In this document: one piece after another, positions 33,879 to 44,280 of the stretch
Layout of the letters: each line of letters starts with the position of its first letter
How positions within the stretch are numbered: position 1 is the stretch's first letter
Origin: Poa pratensis
Taxonomy: Eukaryota; Streptophyta; Magnoliopsida; Poales; Poaceae
DNA: 64,000 nt
Assembly (NCBI GenBank): GCA_947311845.1
Contig: CAMZMU010000107.1
Coordinates: 20,206,359-20,270,358 of the forward strand
Direction of reading: 5' to 3'
Position numbers and translations under genes: made by a program
Notes under the pieces: generated by a model
The model's input: the letters and a program-made list of their open reading frames with translations, nothing else
What the model was told of the DNA's origin: nothing
The model's database searches: none

Positions 33879-34930
33879 GATGTCGTGTCTCGTTGCACGG
33901 ACACCGGGAGTATAGGATACCCCCTTTTAGGTTCGGCACGGGGCGCGAAGGAGGCTGAGAATCGTCTTCTTGGGCGGAGTCTAGATCAAGCTCTCCTCTC
34001 CACGATCAAAGCATGCAACCAAAGGGACACAAGGAGCTACCCAGGTTCAGGCCGCCCGGAGGCTAAAAGCCCTACTCCTGCATGTCTGGATTGATGAGTT
34101 CTTCATAGTGTGGCTTACAATGGAACCTCCCGGACAGGGTACCCGGAAGGGTTTTGGCCCGAGGTAGAAGAAGGACAGATCCTGACCCGGAGGAGATCAC
34201 CTTCCTCTCTACCTTCGCAGCCCTAGTCTAGTCTTGCTCTGGCTCTAGCTTGTGTTCGTCCTTGTTCTATCTTGTCCTCCCCTCCTCCCGTGCCTTGGTC
34301 CTCCTTTTATAGGCTAAGGGGTTGCCACAGGGTCACGTGAGGGGCACGAGGGACCTTCGGGGTGAAGGACCCTCCTCATCTGGTTTAGGGGGAGACGTGG
34401 CCTCTCCTCAGCCTAGCGTTTCCTCTGGGTTAGGTGGGAGCGTCCGCCTTGGGGGTGGACAGGAGCTGACACCACCACGGGGCGTGCTTCCCGCCCGCGC
34501 TGCCTTCGCCTTGCACTAGTACAGAACGACACATCGGATACCCCTCTATGGAAACGGCAGGTGTTAGGCGACAGAGAATCGCGATTTTAGCGTTGCGGAC
34601 GAGGCCTGGCAGAGGCTGGTCCGTCAACATTGGTTACGGAGAATTTTATATCTCCGTTACCAAAAGTATTGGCAACGGTCATAAATTTGTCTCCGTTTCC
34701 AATATGTATCTCTATGGCTACGGTTGTTTATGTATATCCGTTTGCGATGTGCTTGGGAAATTGCAGTTGCAATCTGGAAGCGCGCCTGTTCAATGTGGCT
34801 TAATTCACGAGGGATTGGAACCGCCTGATCGACGCTAATAAAATGTGACTGGAACCGCGCGAAGCCAGGCAGGTCCCGCATTCTCCCCTTCGTTCTCTCC
34901 CACATTATCTACCACACTAGCACAACCGCC

Positions 34931-35365
34931 ATGGTGGAACCCTGGTGGCAGAACGAGGAAGTCCCGAGCGACGACGCGAGCGCGGAAGACTGCGGTGAAG
35001 TTCCATGGTGGGATCAAGACGGGCCGCCGGACTCGGACCCCGACGACTCGGACCCGCCATCTTCACGCTCTGTAGAAGACGACTCCGACGACTCGGACCC
35101 GCCGTCTTCACGCGAAGGAGAAGACGACTCCGAAGAGGACGAGTCGCCGGAGGAAGAGGAGCCGGAGGACCCGCCGGAGCCGTATTATTCTAGCCAGGAA
35201 GAATACGACGCCGACGACGAGGAGGCGTCGGAGGAGGCGCCGGAGGAGGAGGCATCGGAGGAGGCGCCGGAGGAGGAGGCGTCTGAGGAAAAGGCAACCG
35301 GCAAGAAGCGACGCCGCGCCGCGGATGACAATGGCGCGGAGGCAGGGCGTAAGCAGAACAAATAG
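34931..35365 (+). CDS. Acidic low-complexity ORF inside the non-autonomous CACTA
   Basis: The frame gives 144 residues from ATG (MVEPWWQNEEVPSDD) to a stop, followed by a possible 3' UTR. It has repeats of DSDPPSSR and of EEASEEAPEE, ending in a basic patch KKRRR that could act as a nuclear localisation signal. Composition is extremely rich in Asp, Glu, Ser and Pro. I do not recognise the family. It could be a captured host fragment or an element-specific acidic protein. A better ORF than chance is suggested by a good ATG context (CCGCCATGG) and by the repeats keeping frame. Confidence 0.4.
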   Translation: MVEPWWQNEEVPSDDASAEDCGEVPWWDQDGPPDSDPDDSDPPSSRSVEDDSDDSDPPSSREGEDDSEEDESPEEEEPEDPPEPYYSSQEEYDADDEEASEEAPEEEASEEAPEEEASEEKATGKKRRRAADDNGAEAGRKQNK

Positions 35366-35819
35366 AGTAGATAGTTAGTTCAATTACTCTATCGATCCTT
35401 TGTAAGTAGGCCCAGTGTGTCAGTGAAGAAATTAGAGGAAACGGTTGTTTATCGCCTCCGTTTGCGATGTTATTATATGCTATAAATGTGCCACTGCGGC
35501 AACCCTAACGCTCTCGCTCTCACTCTCACTCCACAGTCATAGTGTGGCGGCGGCTCCAGACCTAACCCTTATCTCGCAGATCTGAGCAGCGCGTCCGGCC
35601 GGCATCGCCGCCGTGCATCTTCCTCCAGCGGCGCGTCGGCGCATCTTCCCCCAGTAGCACGCCGTGAGACGCCGCGCATCCCCCCCAGCGGCGCGTCGTG
35701 AGCCGCCGCGCATCCCCCCCAGCGGCTCGTCGGCGAGCCGCCGCGCATCTTCCCCGAGTATGTCGCCGACGCGGATCTACTGGTCTATTGCCGTGCATCT
35801 TCCCCGGGTATGTACCCGA

Positions 35820-36215
35820 CTAGATCTTACATTTTGTTTAAAGTAGCACAGAAAACTTGTCTAGTATTTTAAGTCTAGTATTGTGTTCTGTCTAGTGCCG
35901 ATGATGAATACACCCCTCGACACTAGATCTTACATTTTATTTAAAGTAGCATCTACCGATCTAGTATTGTAGTACTGTCTAGTATTGTAGTATTGTGTTC
36001 TGTCTAGTATTGTAGTACTGCCGATGATGAATACACCCCTAAACACTAGATCTTACATTTTTTTTTAAATAGCATATAAAACTTGTCTAGTATTTGAAGT
36101 CTTGTATTGTGTTGTGTTTGTTTTTAGTACTGCCGATGATGAATACATTACCTTCAACTTGTCTAGTATTTGAAGTCTAGTATTGTGTTGTGTTTGTTTT
36201 TAGTATTTGAAGTCT
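35820..36215. repeat. Degenerate tandem array in the CACTA interior
   Basis: Units of about 100-130 bp share ACACTAGATCTTACATTTT, CTTGTCTAGTATTT, TATTGTGTTCTGTCTAGT and GCCGATGATGAATACA. Three to four copies are visible, with internal expansions of CTAGTATTGTAGTA. Confidence 0.75.
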
Positions 36216-37657
36216 AATAGATTAATTTCAACCCTTTGTCAATGTGCTAATCCTCGTTATGGTTTTGTGTAGCTAGTGTATGAAATAATAGTATATTTCG
36301 GCGACAATGCATAAAAATGGTGAGGCAATTGAAGGTAACATCACCTTCAAGTTCTGCCTCCAAATCGTTTCGATCGGACAGCAAGCACACAGATATAGGC
36401 GCTTAAGGTGTAAACTGTTTTCATCTTAAATTGTATTTATGTCATGTAGCATCATATTTGGCTCTTTTCTAACTAGACATCCATGTATTTTATATGCAGA
36501 AGCGCCATGCGGATCCAAACAAGCTTTAAAAGAGCTAAATACAAAGTGGGATCATATCCGTGAACCGTCGCTGTTGTGACGTTTCGCTGCACTGTTCAAA
36601 ACACTTTTTTAATTAAGAGTGTCTTGGACAGTGTGGCCGAAATGTCACAGCGGTGACGTTATTATATTTCGGTGACACCGTCCAAGATGGAGCAAGCCTC
36701 GCTACGAAGAATTTGGCAAGATTAATTTGCTAAGGAGGCTTGCGAGCTCGGTGTGGTTTCTTGTCTTTAGTTTCTCCATCTATTTTGTGTATGTGTGTAG
36801 CAATTTGGCTGCAGATGTGATTTGGAGAAGCATGAAACCGCTACTCGAGTCTTTTGCTAGGTCGAATTCCGTTTTCGGCGCTTTGGAACTGAGGAAGAAG
36901 GTGGAGCTGGAGAAGAGTGGAGTGTCATAAAAGTTAAGTTTAGGGAGGCATGAGAATGATAGGATTAGCGAGGCATGTGTAACTCCTCTTTTGGTGCTAT
37001 GTAATGATGACAATTCTTATATACGTTATGAATGGATTTGGTAGCAACTTTGTGCTTCTGCTGTGAGATTTTGAATGTAATTTGGCAACCGAATTGCTCC
37101 TGTAGGCTTCTGAAAGAACCTCAATGCAAACGAGTAAAATAGAATCTCCGTTACTGATGCACCGATACATCGGAAACGGAGATGGGTCCGCAACCGTAGC
37201 CAACTTATGCCTCATCGGTGACGGTTTTTTGCCTCCGTTACCGATGAAGGCCTTCACATCAGTGACAGGGTCGTGTACACGGACCCTTTCTCCGTTGCCG
37301 AAGGGGTTTTTGGCCCGTTTCCGATGTGTCGTTCTGTACTAGTGTTGCTTCCCAAGTCTTCCACGGTGAGGTGGAGTGCTTATCCACAGGAACGTGGGGG
37401 AGTACCCGAGAGGGAGCCTGGCCTCCTGCCGGGAACTCGGGCTCTCGGGTCCTTCCTGGCCTTCTTGCTTGGTTCGGGGACCCGGAAGGTCCCCAGGACC
37501 GGAGCCCTTAGTCGATGTAGGCCATGCGTGTCTTGACGGTGAACCCGCCAGCTTGACTTGAGTCTTGGTCTTGTCCATCTTCATCTTGGGCCCACATGGG
37601 GTGGACCCACTTTGGCAGTACTAGGGGAACCCCATGTTCCACTGTTGCGACACGACG

Positions 37658-39672
37658 ATTCAGCAAGTAGACGGCCGTAGAGAGAGTTTCGGCCCAGAAT
37701 GCGGGTTCCAAGTGTGCCTGAAACATAAGAGTACGCATAGTATCGTTGACCGTGCGAATAGCACGTTCTGCCTTGCCGTTTTGGGGAGAGGTGTATGGGC
37801 AAGACAAACGAACACGAACACCATTAGTGAGAAAGAACTCGTTGAGAGAGGTGTTGACAAACTCAGTGCCATTGTCAGCTTGAAAGGCACGGATAGAGCG
37901 GCGAAACTGTGTATGGACATATGTGAAGAAGTGTCTAACAGAGTCATAAACGCAAGATTTTTGGCGAATAGGGAAGAACCAATAATAGTGTGAAAAATCA
38001 TCAACAATTATGAGATAGTACTTAAAACCAGAATTGCTTAACACAGGAGATGTCCACAAATCACAATGCACTAGCTCAAAAGGAGCACTAGAAACTGACA
38101 CTGAACGAGCAAACGGTAATCTAACATGTTTGCCAAGTTGACACGCATGACAAAGACCGCGCTGAGTTTTATTACACTTGATGAAAGATTTATTCCTAAG
38201 AGACGTCATGGCGTCGCGACCAGGGTGACCCAAGCGACGATGCCACAACCCTTGTGATGCTACGGACGCCACCAATGCCAGGGGAGGAGAAGCCGACGGA
38301 GTGATGGTGTAAAGATCACCGTCACTGTCACACCGAATGATTTCAGTCCTGGTGAGAAGGTCCTTCACAGAAAAACCGAAAGCGTCAAATTCAATTGTGC
38401 AGGAATTATCACGAGTGAATTTACGAACAGAGAGAAGATTTCTGATAAGAGACGGAACTTTTTACACATCTTTGAGAAGAAAAGAAGTGCCGTTAGTGTA
38501 TAGATGAGAGTTACCGAAACGAGTAATGGGGATGGAAGAACCATTACCAATAGTAACAAAGTGAGGAGAAGAGAGAGGATTGGTGTGCCGGAGTAATGGG
38601 GATGGAAGAACCATTACCATGACCCACCCGCCGTTCCGAGTGGCCAGGTTGTTCGTAGCATCGAGGAACCCGGCGCTGTCCCAGCTAGGAGTTGATGAAG
38701 ACTGCTGGAGAGGCGCCTGCATGGTGACGTAGGCCTGCTGAGGTCGGGGGCCGAGGAGTCCAGCACCGGCGACGTGACCACCGCGGCCGGCCCCACCAGC
38801 GGGCAGCTGGCTAGGGCTGAAGCAGAACCAGGGGCCGGCGGGGTGGGAGCGAAGCGGGGCCCGGAGTTGGTGTTGGGGCCACGCCGGTTGTCCCGGCCTT
38901 TCCCCTTGCCGTTGCGGCCCTTGCCGTTGTCGCCGCGGCAGCCAGCGCCGGTGCAGGGCGCGGGCGCGGGCTGGGGGTTGGAGGAGACGACGAGCGCGGT
39001 GGACTGCACGTTGGCGGCGCTGTTGGCGAGGCGCATCTCCTCGAGCTGCAGCATGGACCGTGCCTCGATGAAGGAGGGGAACGGCTTGGCGAGGTTGATG
39101 TGGGAGGCGGCGCCGGAGAAACGGCCATCGAGACCGCGGATCACGTTGAGGACGAGGGCGCGATCGTCAACCTTGCAGTCGACATCACGGAGGGCGTCGG
39201 CGAGGCGCTTGTTGTGCTGGCAGTAGGCGGTGACGTCGAGGGGGCCCTGCAGCAGGTTGTGGAACTCACCGAGGAGGTAGGTGGCGCGGCTCTCCTTGTT
39301 TTCGGTGAAGAGCGTGGCGAGGGCCGTCCAGAGCTTGCACGCGGTCTGATCGGGCTCCAGAACGAGGTCCAGGATGTCCTCCGAGATCGACGAGTGCAGG
39401 GCCGAGAGGACGGTGTAGTCGGAGACGGCCCACTCGGGATTGGTGGGGGCGGCGGCCTTGGTGGAGTCGACGTGGGCGAGGAGACCGTTCTTGCCGAGGT
39501 GCGTGAGGATGAAGATCTTCCACTTGGAGTAGTTGGAGGAGGTGAGAACGACGGCGATCGGCGCGCGGCTGGACAGGGTGGACGGCGCCACCGTGGAGGA
39601 GGAGGAGGATGAGGGGAGGGTGGCTAGGGTGAGGCTAGGGGCTGTCATGGCGGCGGCGGCGGCGGTGGCCAA
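37658..39672 (-). pseudogene. Copia Gag-Pol, 5' half: gag, protease region, integrase core
   Basis: The ATG at 39672 starts an Ala-rich leader, then a UBN2-type Gag (SSNYSKWKIFILTHLGKNG, LHSSISEDILDLV). The Gag frame is lost near 38620. The protease region (VTIGNGSSIPITR) is in another frame, and a 29-bp sequence occurs twice there (38521-38549, 38591-38619), offset by 70 bp. A TAA near 38462 breaks the pre-integrase segment. The integrase HHCC finger (HRRLGHPG, CHACQLGK) and core with CDLWTSP and DNGTEF are intact up to the insertion at 37658. The rest of Pol is at 25476-27770. Confidence 0.9.
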
Positions 39673-39730
39673 GATGGCAGCGGCGGCTTGGGGTGGAGGG
39701 CAGCGGAAGGGTTTAGGGTTTTAGGATCTA

Positions 39731-39743
39731 AAGTCTGATACCA
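39731..39743 (-). other. Primer-binding site of the Copia element (tRNA-iMet type)
   Basis: TGGTATCAGACTT directly adjoins the 5' LTR on the - strand and matches the usual Copia primer site complementary to initiator tRNA-Met. Confidence 0.85.
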
Positions 39744-39878
39744 TGTGATACGATGAGAGTTGGGGGAATACCACACACGGCTCAAAGGGCACGTGGGGCT
39801 CCTGTTTATAAAGGGGCACGAGGGCCCTAGGGTTAGGGTTTACATAAGAGTCTTAGTTAGGTTAAACTAACTCTAACA
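39744..39878 (-). repeat. 5' LTR of the Copia element
   Basis: 135 bp with TG...CA ends and a TTTATAAA box at 39805-39812. Followed outside by the TAGCT target-site copy at 39879-39883. Confidence 0.95.
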
Positions 39879-40097
39879 TAGCTGCTGCGAAATTTTGTGA
39901 GATACAGCGCGCTCTTCGGTCGGCCGCTCATGTCCAACACGTCAGCTGCACAGAACCATTCTCCTGCATGAAGAAGCTGGTTAAGAGTGATAAGAACCTA
40001 TTCGCCAAAACACCCACTAAAGAGCCGAAGCACCAATGTAACAACTAAAACTCCAGCACAAGAGGAAGCCAAGCTGAGCGTTAACATTACCATATTA

Positions 40098-40858
40098 GAG
40101 CATCTCTAGTGGCTAGTGTAAATTTAAAGGTGTATATCTCCGTATACACCTCCATTTGCACCTTTCTAGTTTATACACATCCCAGTTTTTCAGCGGAAGG
40201 TGTAAATCTGGGCCATCTATAATCTCTTTCCTATATTTTAATACTATTTTTATAGTTACCATTTAACCGGGATTTTTCAAACGACTCTATTTTCCAACAG
40301 CGATATTTTCTAACGCCTATATTTACAATGGCCATATTTCTAACAGCTATATCTTCAACAACTAGATTTCCAGTAGCGATTTTTGAACAGTCGATGTCGT
40401 GGAATATTGCTTAAAATAGCAATTAAATAGCAGTTAATCTCCCTCTAGCAGTTAAAGTATTACCAAATTAGTATATGCAAATAAATACTCCCTCCGTTTT
40501 TTAATATAAGATGTTTTAGGTGGTACACATGTTGTTTATATCCACACTAAAATGAGTGAACATACACACAAAAATGTGTCCATATACATTTGTGTGCATG
40601 TGCATGTGGACAAAAGGTAAAACATCTTATATTAAAAAACGGAGGGAGTAGCAGTTAATCTCTCACTACCAGCTTTAAATAGCAATTAAATATGTATCCA
40701 CTTCGTGGATAGATGGTGTATATTTCCACCTCAGGTAGCACCGTGGAGAGGAGGTGTAAAAGTCCACGGCCATATACACGAGCCACTGGGGCTCTTTTTT
40801 GGCCTCACGTTGTGTATATTTGACATATACGTCCATATACACTAGCCACTAGAGATGC
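40098..40858. mobile_element. Harbinger/Tourist-like MITE with a nested Stowaway
   Basis: Ends are GAGCATCTCTAGTGGCTAG and its near-complement; flanks are TTA on both sides (40095-40097, 40859-40861), as for PIF/Harbinger. The right end seems to lack two terminal bases. TATATACACC and its complement recur near both ends. It is non-coding. Size without the nested Stowaway is about 600 bp. Confidence 0.7.
40488..40648. mobile_element. Stowaway (Tc1/mariner) MITE, 161 bp
   Basis: TIR CTCCCTCCGTTTTTTAATAT at the left with its complement at the right; TA duplication at 40486-40487 and 40649-40650. Nested in the Harbinger-like MITE. Confidence 0.95.
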
Positions 40859-40861
40859 TTA

Positions 40862-41942
40862 CAATGATGATGATCTGTGAGATTTCTGCATAAACTGAAC
40901 AATAACAACAATAAGCCCTACCGACAAACATCTCTTTGTCGCCTCTAGCAAACCTACAGCACTGCGGCACAGAAAAAAACTAAATCAAGTATGGAGTTGC
41001 ACAAAAGGTGCAGAAGGTTAAAAGTCAGGGCAAAACTGATCATGGTGTCACAAACTGATCAAGTGCACTGGTGCATGTTGCAATTTCACCAAACTGATCT
41101 ATGCATGTGTATGTTCAATTTGATCATATCAGCATTTAAGTAATGCTCAAGGACAGAGATGTTTGGCTGCTGAGATAACATAGAGTTTTTCATGTCCATT
41201 GCCAAATCTGAGTAATGTTACAACTAGCAGAATTCATGAAACCATACATGACAGTCCATCAGTGCAAGTACATAGATGATTATTGAAGATCAATTTTGGG
41301 TATAAAGGCATGATAGCTGTATGTTAACTGATCGAACGTGTACATGCTAGTGAGTAAAATGGTATTAACGGTGAGCATATTTTTTTCTGCTAATAGACTG
41401 CATACATATGGTATTTCCACTTATCTAGGACATATCCAAATGAAGCCAACCGTGAGCAAAAGGATAGCTGTGACATACAAACTTCCATGTTTTTCCGGGT
41501 AAAATTCATCACTCCAGCAAAGGACTTTCATCCCTCTCAACATTCCAAATTCAATCCATCATCATCCATCCACCGTCCTCTCACACACAAACTGGATGAA
41601 GTGAGAGTAGAAATGTCGCTGCATCTGCATGCACCACAGCCACCGAGGGCACAAACATCTCAAAAGCTGGCAGCAACATACTGCTGCTTCTACTAGTTCC
41701 AGAATCTACTGGACAGTCACCAAAATGTCGAGCTCGAGGCCCCGCGTAAGCACCGGACAGTCCTTGCGCGGGCAAATAGAGGGCAGACGGATCAATGTCC
41801 ATAGGATGAGGACCCACGCCCAACAGGCACACACCGGACCAGAACACCGTGGTTGTACCACCGTGGACGGAAGAAATACGCGTCCGAATAATTGAGAGTG
41901 AGATCTGAACCATGCCAAGGTTAATCAGCTGAGCCAAGTGCA
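40862..41942. other. 3' flank of the PPR relic, no gene seen
   Basis: AT-rich sequence without transposon ends that I could recognise. It may contain the former 3' UTR of the PPR relic at 41943-42920. Confidence 0.4.
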
Positions 41943-42920
41943 TCAAATGACTCCATCAACAAATTGGTAGTTAGCAGGGAGCAAATTTATTTGTTCCCGA
42001 TATTTCCCTTTCCCTGAAAAGAGAGATAACATCAACGAAGTAGTTGAAGCTTCAAGTGAGATTCCCTTGCCATCAACTTTAGACATATAATATCCGGCCT
42101 TGACTATCTCCCATTTTTCCAATAACAGTCGGATGATATCATTTAACATACGTGAGCTAGGAGCACAACCACTCTTCTCCATTGATGAAAACATATTTTC
42201 AGCCTCTTCCACTGACCCTTCTTTTAGAAGATTTCGTACCATTATGCCGTACGTAGAAGCACATTAGGTACCAATCCACTGCCTGGTATTGCAGCAAACA
42301 AATCTTTAGCTTCATCACTTCTCCGGACTTTGTACATTGCATTAATCATGGTATTGAACATTGCAATATCAAACTTCATATTCATAGCACCTAATTTCTG
42401 GAACAGGACGATTGCCTCGTCGGTGCAATTATTTGCACAAAGTCTTGCAAGAATTATAGCGTATGTGGAAATGCTGATCATCTCATGGAACTTGTTTTTC
42501 GCGGGAACAGGTCTCCCAACACGAAATAACCCATCCACGATAATGTTATATGTAACTGTTGTAGGTTTAGCTTTCTTACGTGACATTTCGGTAAACAGAA
42601 TAAGCCCATCATCGATCCTTCGACTTTTAACATAGCCATCAAGAAGAGTATTATACGTAACAACATCAGGCTCAATGCCAATAGATACCATGGTATCAAG
42701 CATTCTGATTGCTTTCTCCATGTTGCCGACTAAGCAATATCCGTCAATCAGGGTATTAAATGTAATGACATTATGCCTCTCACCTATGTCTATCACCAAG
42801 TTGAAGATATCGTGTACATCTGAAACCCTTCCTTCTATGCATAGACTGTTTATTATTGAACTGAAGAACACAATGGTAGGACGAGGGATGCCTTTGTTCA
42901 TCATTTCAGAAATTAAGTCC
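41943..42920 (-). pseudogene. P-class PPR protein (Rf-like), 5'-truncated and frameshifted
   Basis: PPR proteins bind organellar RNA; Rf-like members restore fertility by silencing mitochondrial CMS transcripts. About eight 35-residue repeats are visible, for example NVITFNTLIDGYCLVGNMEK, PDVVTYNTLLDGYVKSRRID and TVTYNIIVDGLFRVGR. The frame breaks near 42250, where LVPNVL should continue into TYGIMVRNLLKEG, which is found one frame over. The last repeat and a natural C-terminus (stop at 41943) follow. The 5' half is missing: at 42920 the sequence changes abruptly to a Harbinger-type terminus. Family PPR proteins of this kind are roughly twice this length, so it is a non-functional remnant. 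Confidence 0.85.
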
Positions 42921-42923
42921 TTA

Positions 42924-44160
42924 GAGCATCTCCACCGGCGCGCCCAACTCTGCTCCCAATAGACGTTTTGGGCGTGCCGGCACGAAATTCCCCCCAGCGA
43001 CGCGCCCAATAGATGAAATGTTGCCGGCACGCCCCAATACAGCGTCCGGCAACCCCGCTTCGCGCCCAGGCTCTAAGGACGCAAGCGGGCGTGCCGGCAA
43101 CCGCGGCAACACGCGCCTCGTCCAATCCTGACGGGTGGGGACGACGCGTCAGCCGCACGGACCATTTCTTCTCCCCCAGCGTCCCTTGCGGCCTGTACTC
43201 AACTCCCTCCCTACTGAATCGCTCCTCTCCCTACTGAATCACCGGCGCCGCCACCCACCCTCCGGCTGGACGCCCGTCTCCCCTGCGGCAGGAACGGCGT
43301 ACAATATCTCCCGTCGCAGTGCATGTAGTCTCTTTTCCGTCACCGCGTCCGAGAACCTCCGTGCAAGTAAGGTGTTCGTCGCATTGCTCAGCTCAGTTCT
43401 TTTTTCTCCTAATTCGGGACTTCTTTTTTTGCTAAACCTTGTAATAATATAGATGGATAGCGACGATGAACTCGAGCTGGCCGGCGCATTGCTCACCGAC
43501 CAAGCCGCCTTCAACACCGTGGTTGATGAATACTTGGCGATCATCACTTGCAATAGGAGGATGAACAAAGATCGCAGACGGATGCAGGGACATATGACCT
43601 TGTGGCAAGACTACTTCGCCGACGAACCCACACACGGGGACAGGGAATTCCGGCGGCGGATTAGGATGAACAAAGACCTCTTCATGGTCGTTCTGATGGG
43701 CGTGCGGCGTGTGGCTGCAGCGAAGGCGGCGCGGGGAGACCAGGACCGTGAGGGTGGCGAGGTGGAGGATGAGGAGGAGCAGCGGCAGAGGCAGGACATC
43801 GGCGACGGGGTGGAGGAGGAGGAGGAGGAGGAGGAGAGGGGCGGAGGCGGATGCGCGTGAGGAGGACTGAACTGAGGAAAGCGTGTTCCGTTCGGCTCTG
43901 CGGTGTGAAGTGGACAAGAACGGCGGTAGTGAACTGCATTCTTCCTCTCGGCAAATGAAACAGGACAATTCTTGACGCCGACGACGGACGTTGACGGCGA
44001 GTTGTTCTATTTCATAGCGCAACGTCAGACGAGCCGTAGCAATATGTTGTGATTTAACTATGGTTCACTTCATTACCTTCGAATAGATGCGGTAAAGTTT
44101 AACTTTTTCCAGTGAAAGAAGAGCTATTATTAGCAGAACGATTAAGGACAGAGTGTGGTT
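42924..44160 (+). mobile_element. PIF/Harbinger element fragment
   Basis: The left terminus GAGCATCTCCACCGGCGCGC follows a TTA (42921-42923), the PIF/Harbinger target. It encodes a Harbinger-type N-terminal ORF. No matching right terminus was found before the Stowaway at 44168, so the right limit is approximate. It lies at the 5' break of the PPR gene. Confidence 0.6.
43453..43860 (+). pseudogene. N-terminal fragment of a PIF/Harbinger (HARBI1-like) transposase
   Basis: The ORF MDSDDELELAGALLTDQA includes YFADEPTHGDREFRRRIRMN and KDLFMVVLMGVRRV, matching the stretch that precedes the DDE nuclease domain in plant HARBI1-like proteins. After this it runs into a Glu/Gln/Asp-rich low-complexity tail and stops at 135 residues; the DDE catalytic core is absent. 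It is a truncated relic, or a repressor-like N-terminal product if expressed. Confidence 0.7.
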
Positions 44161-44167
44161 TTTTTTA

Positions 44168-44280
44168 CAACCTCCGATCCATACTAATGGTCTCAACATT
44201 GTCTAGATACGGATGTATCTAGTTACTAGATACATCCGTATCTAGACAATGTTGAGACCATTAATATGGATCGGAGAGAG
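44168..44280. mobile_element. Stowaway-like MITE, 113 bp hairpin
   Basis: An almost perfect palindrome with CTCCGATCCATA at one end and the complement of CTCTCTCCGATCCATAT at the other, each half containing TGTCTAGATACGGATGTATC. TA duplicates are at 44166-44167 and 44281-44282. Confidence 0.9.

Larger units (their letters stand above)
34514..37344. mobile_element. Non-autonomous CACTA element, 2.8 kb
   Basis: The terminal inverted repeats start CACTAGTACAGAACGACAC and agree over about 25 bp; the TSD is TTG (34511-34513, 37345-37347). Both ends carry subterminal repeats of the type CTCCGTTACC, GGAAACGG and CCGTTTGCGATG in both orientations. No transposase is present. Its terminal CACTAGTACAGAA also matches the right terminus of the larger CACTA at 3543-10748, hinting at a related transposase, although the subterminal motifs differ. 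The interior holds a short acidic ORF and an AT-rich tandem array. It is the youngest layer of the nest. Confidence 0.93.
27771..37652 (-). mobile_element. Non-autonomous LTR retrotransposon (gag, no pol) with an ORF on the opposite strand
   Basis: LTRs at 27771-28704 and 33881-37652 (the latter split by a CACTA) begin TGTCGTGTCT and end TTGCGACA. The 5-bp duplication CGACG flanks the element (27766-27770, 37653-37657). Orientation is -: the primer-binding site TGGCGCGCCAGGTAGGGG lies at 33861-33878 beside the right LTR, a G-rich polypurine tract beside the left LTR, and the LTR TATA box reads on the - strand. Gag sits at 32871-33704 (-). No protease, RT or integrase is present. A degraded ORF set with a Transposase_28-like domain occupies 29152-32192 on the + strand. 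The LTRs differ by about eight transitions and a few 1-bp indels. Confidence 0.93.
33881..37652 (-). repeat. 5' LTR of the nested retrotransposon, split by a CACTA
   Basis: Sequence matching the other LTR runs 33881-34513 and 37345-37652, with a CACTA and duplicated TTG between the parts. The LTR proper is about 938 bp once the insert is left out. Confidence 0.93.
25347..39878 (-). mobile_element. Copia retrotransposon with very short (135-bp) LTRs, interrupted by a nested element
   Basis: Two 135-bp LTRs (25347-25481, 39744-39878) differ at only two positions, both C/T. A perfect 5-bp duplication TAGCT flanks the element (25342-25346, 39879-39883). On the - strand the 5' LTR is followed immediately by TGGTATCAGACTT, a primer-binding site matching initiator tRNA-Met, and the 3' LTR is preceded by a G-run polypurine tract. 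Gag and Pol are on the - strand in the order gag, protease, integrase, RT, RNase H, the Copia arrangement. The interior is split by another LTR element at 27771-37652. Excluding that insert, it measures about 4.6 kb. Confidence 0.95.

Noticed and set aside
39100..39612. 170-aa Gly/Val/Glu-rich + strand ORF
   Set aside because: Antisense shadow of the Copia gag, which shows a real UBN2-type pattern.
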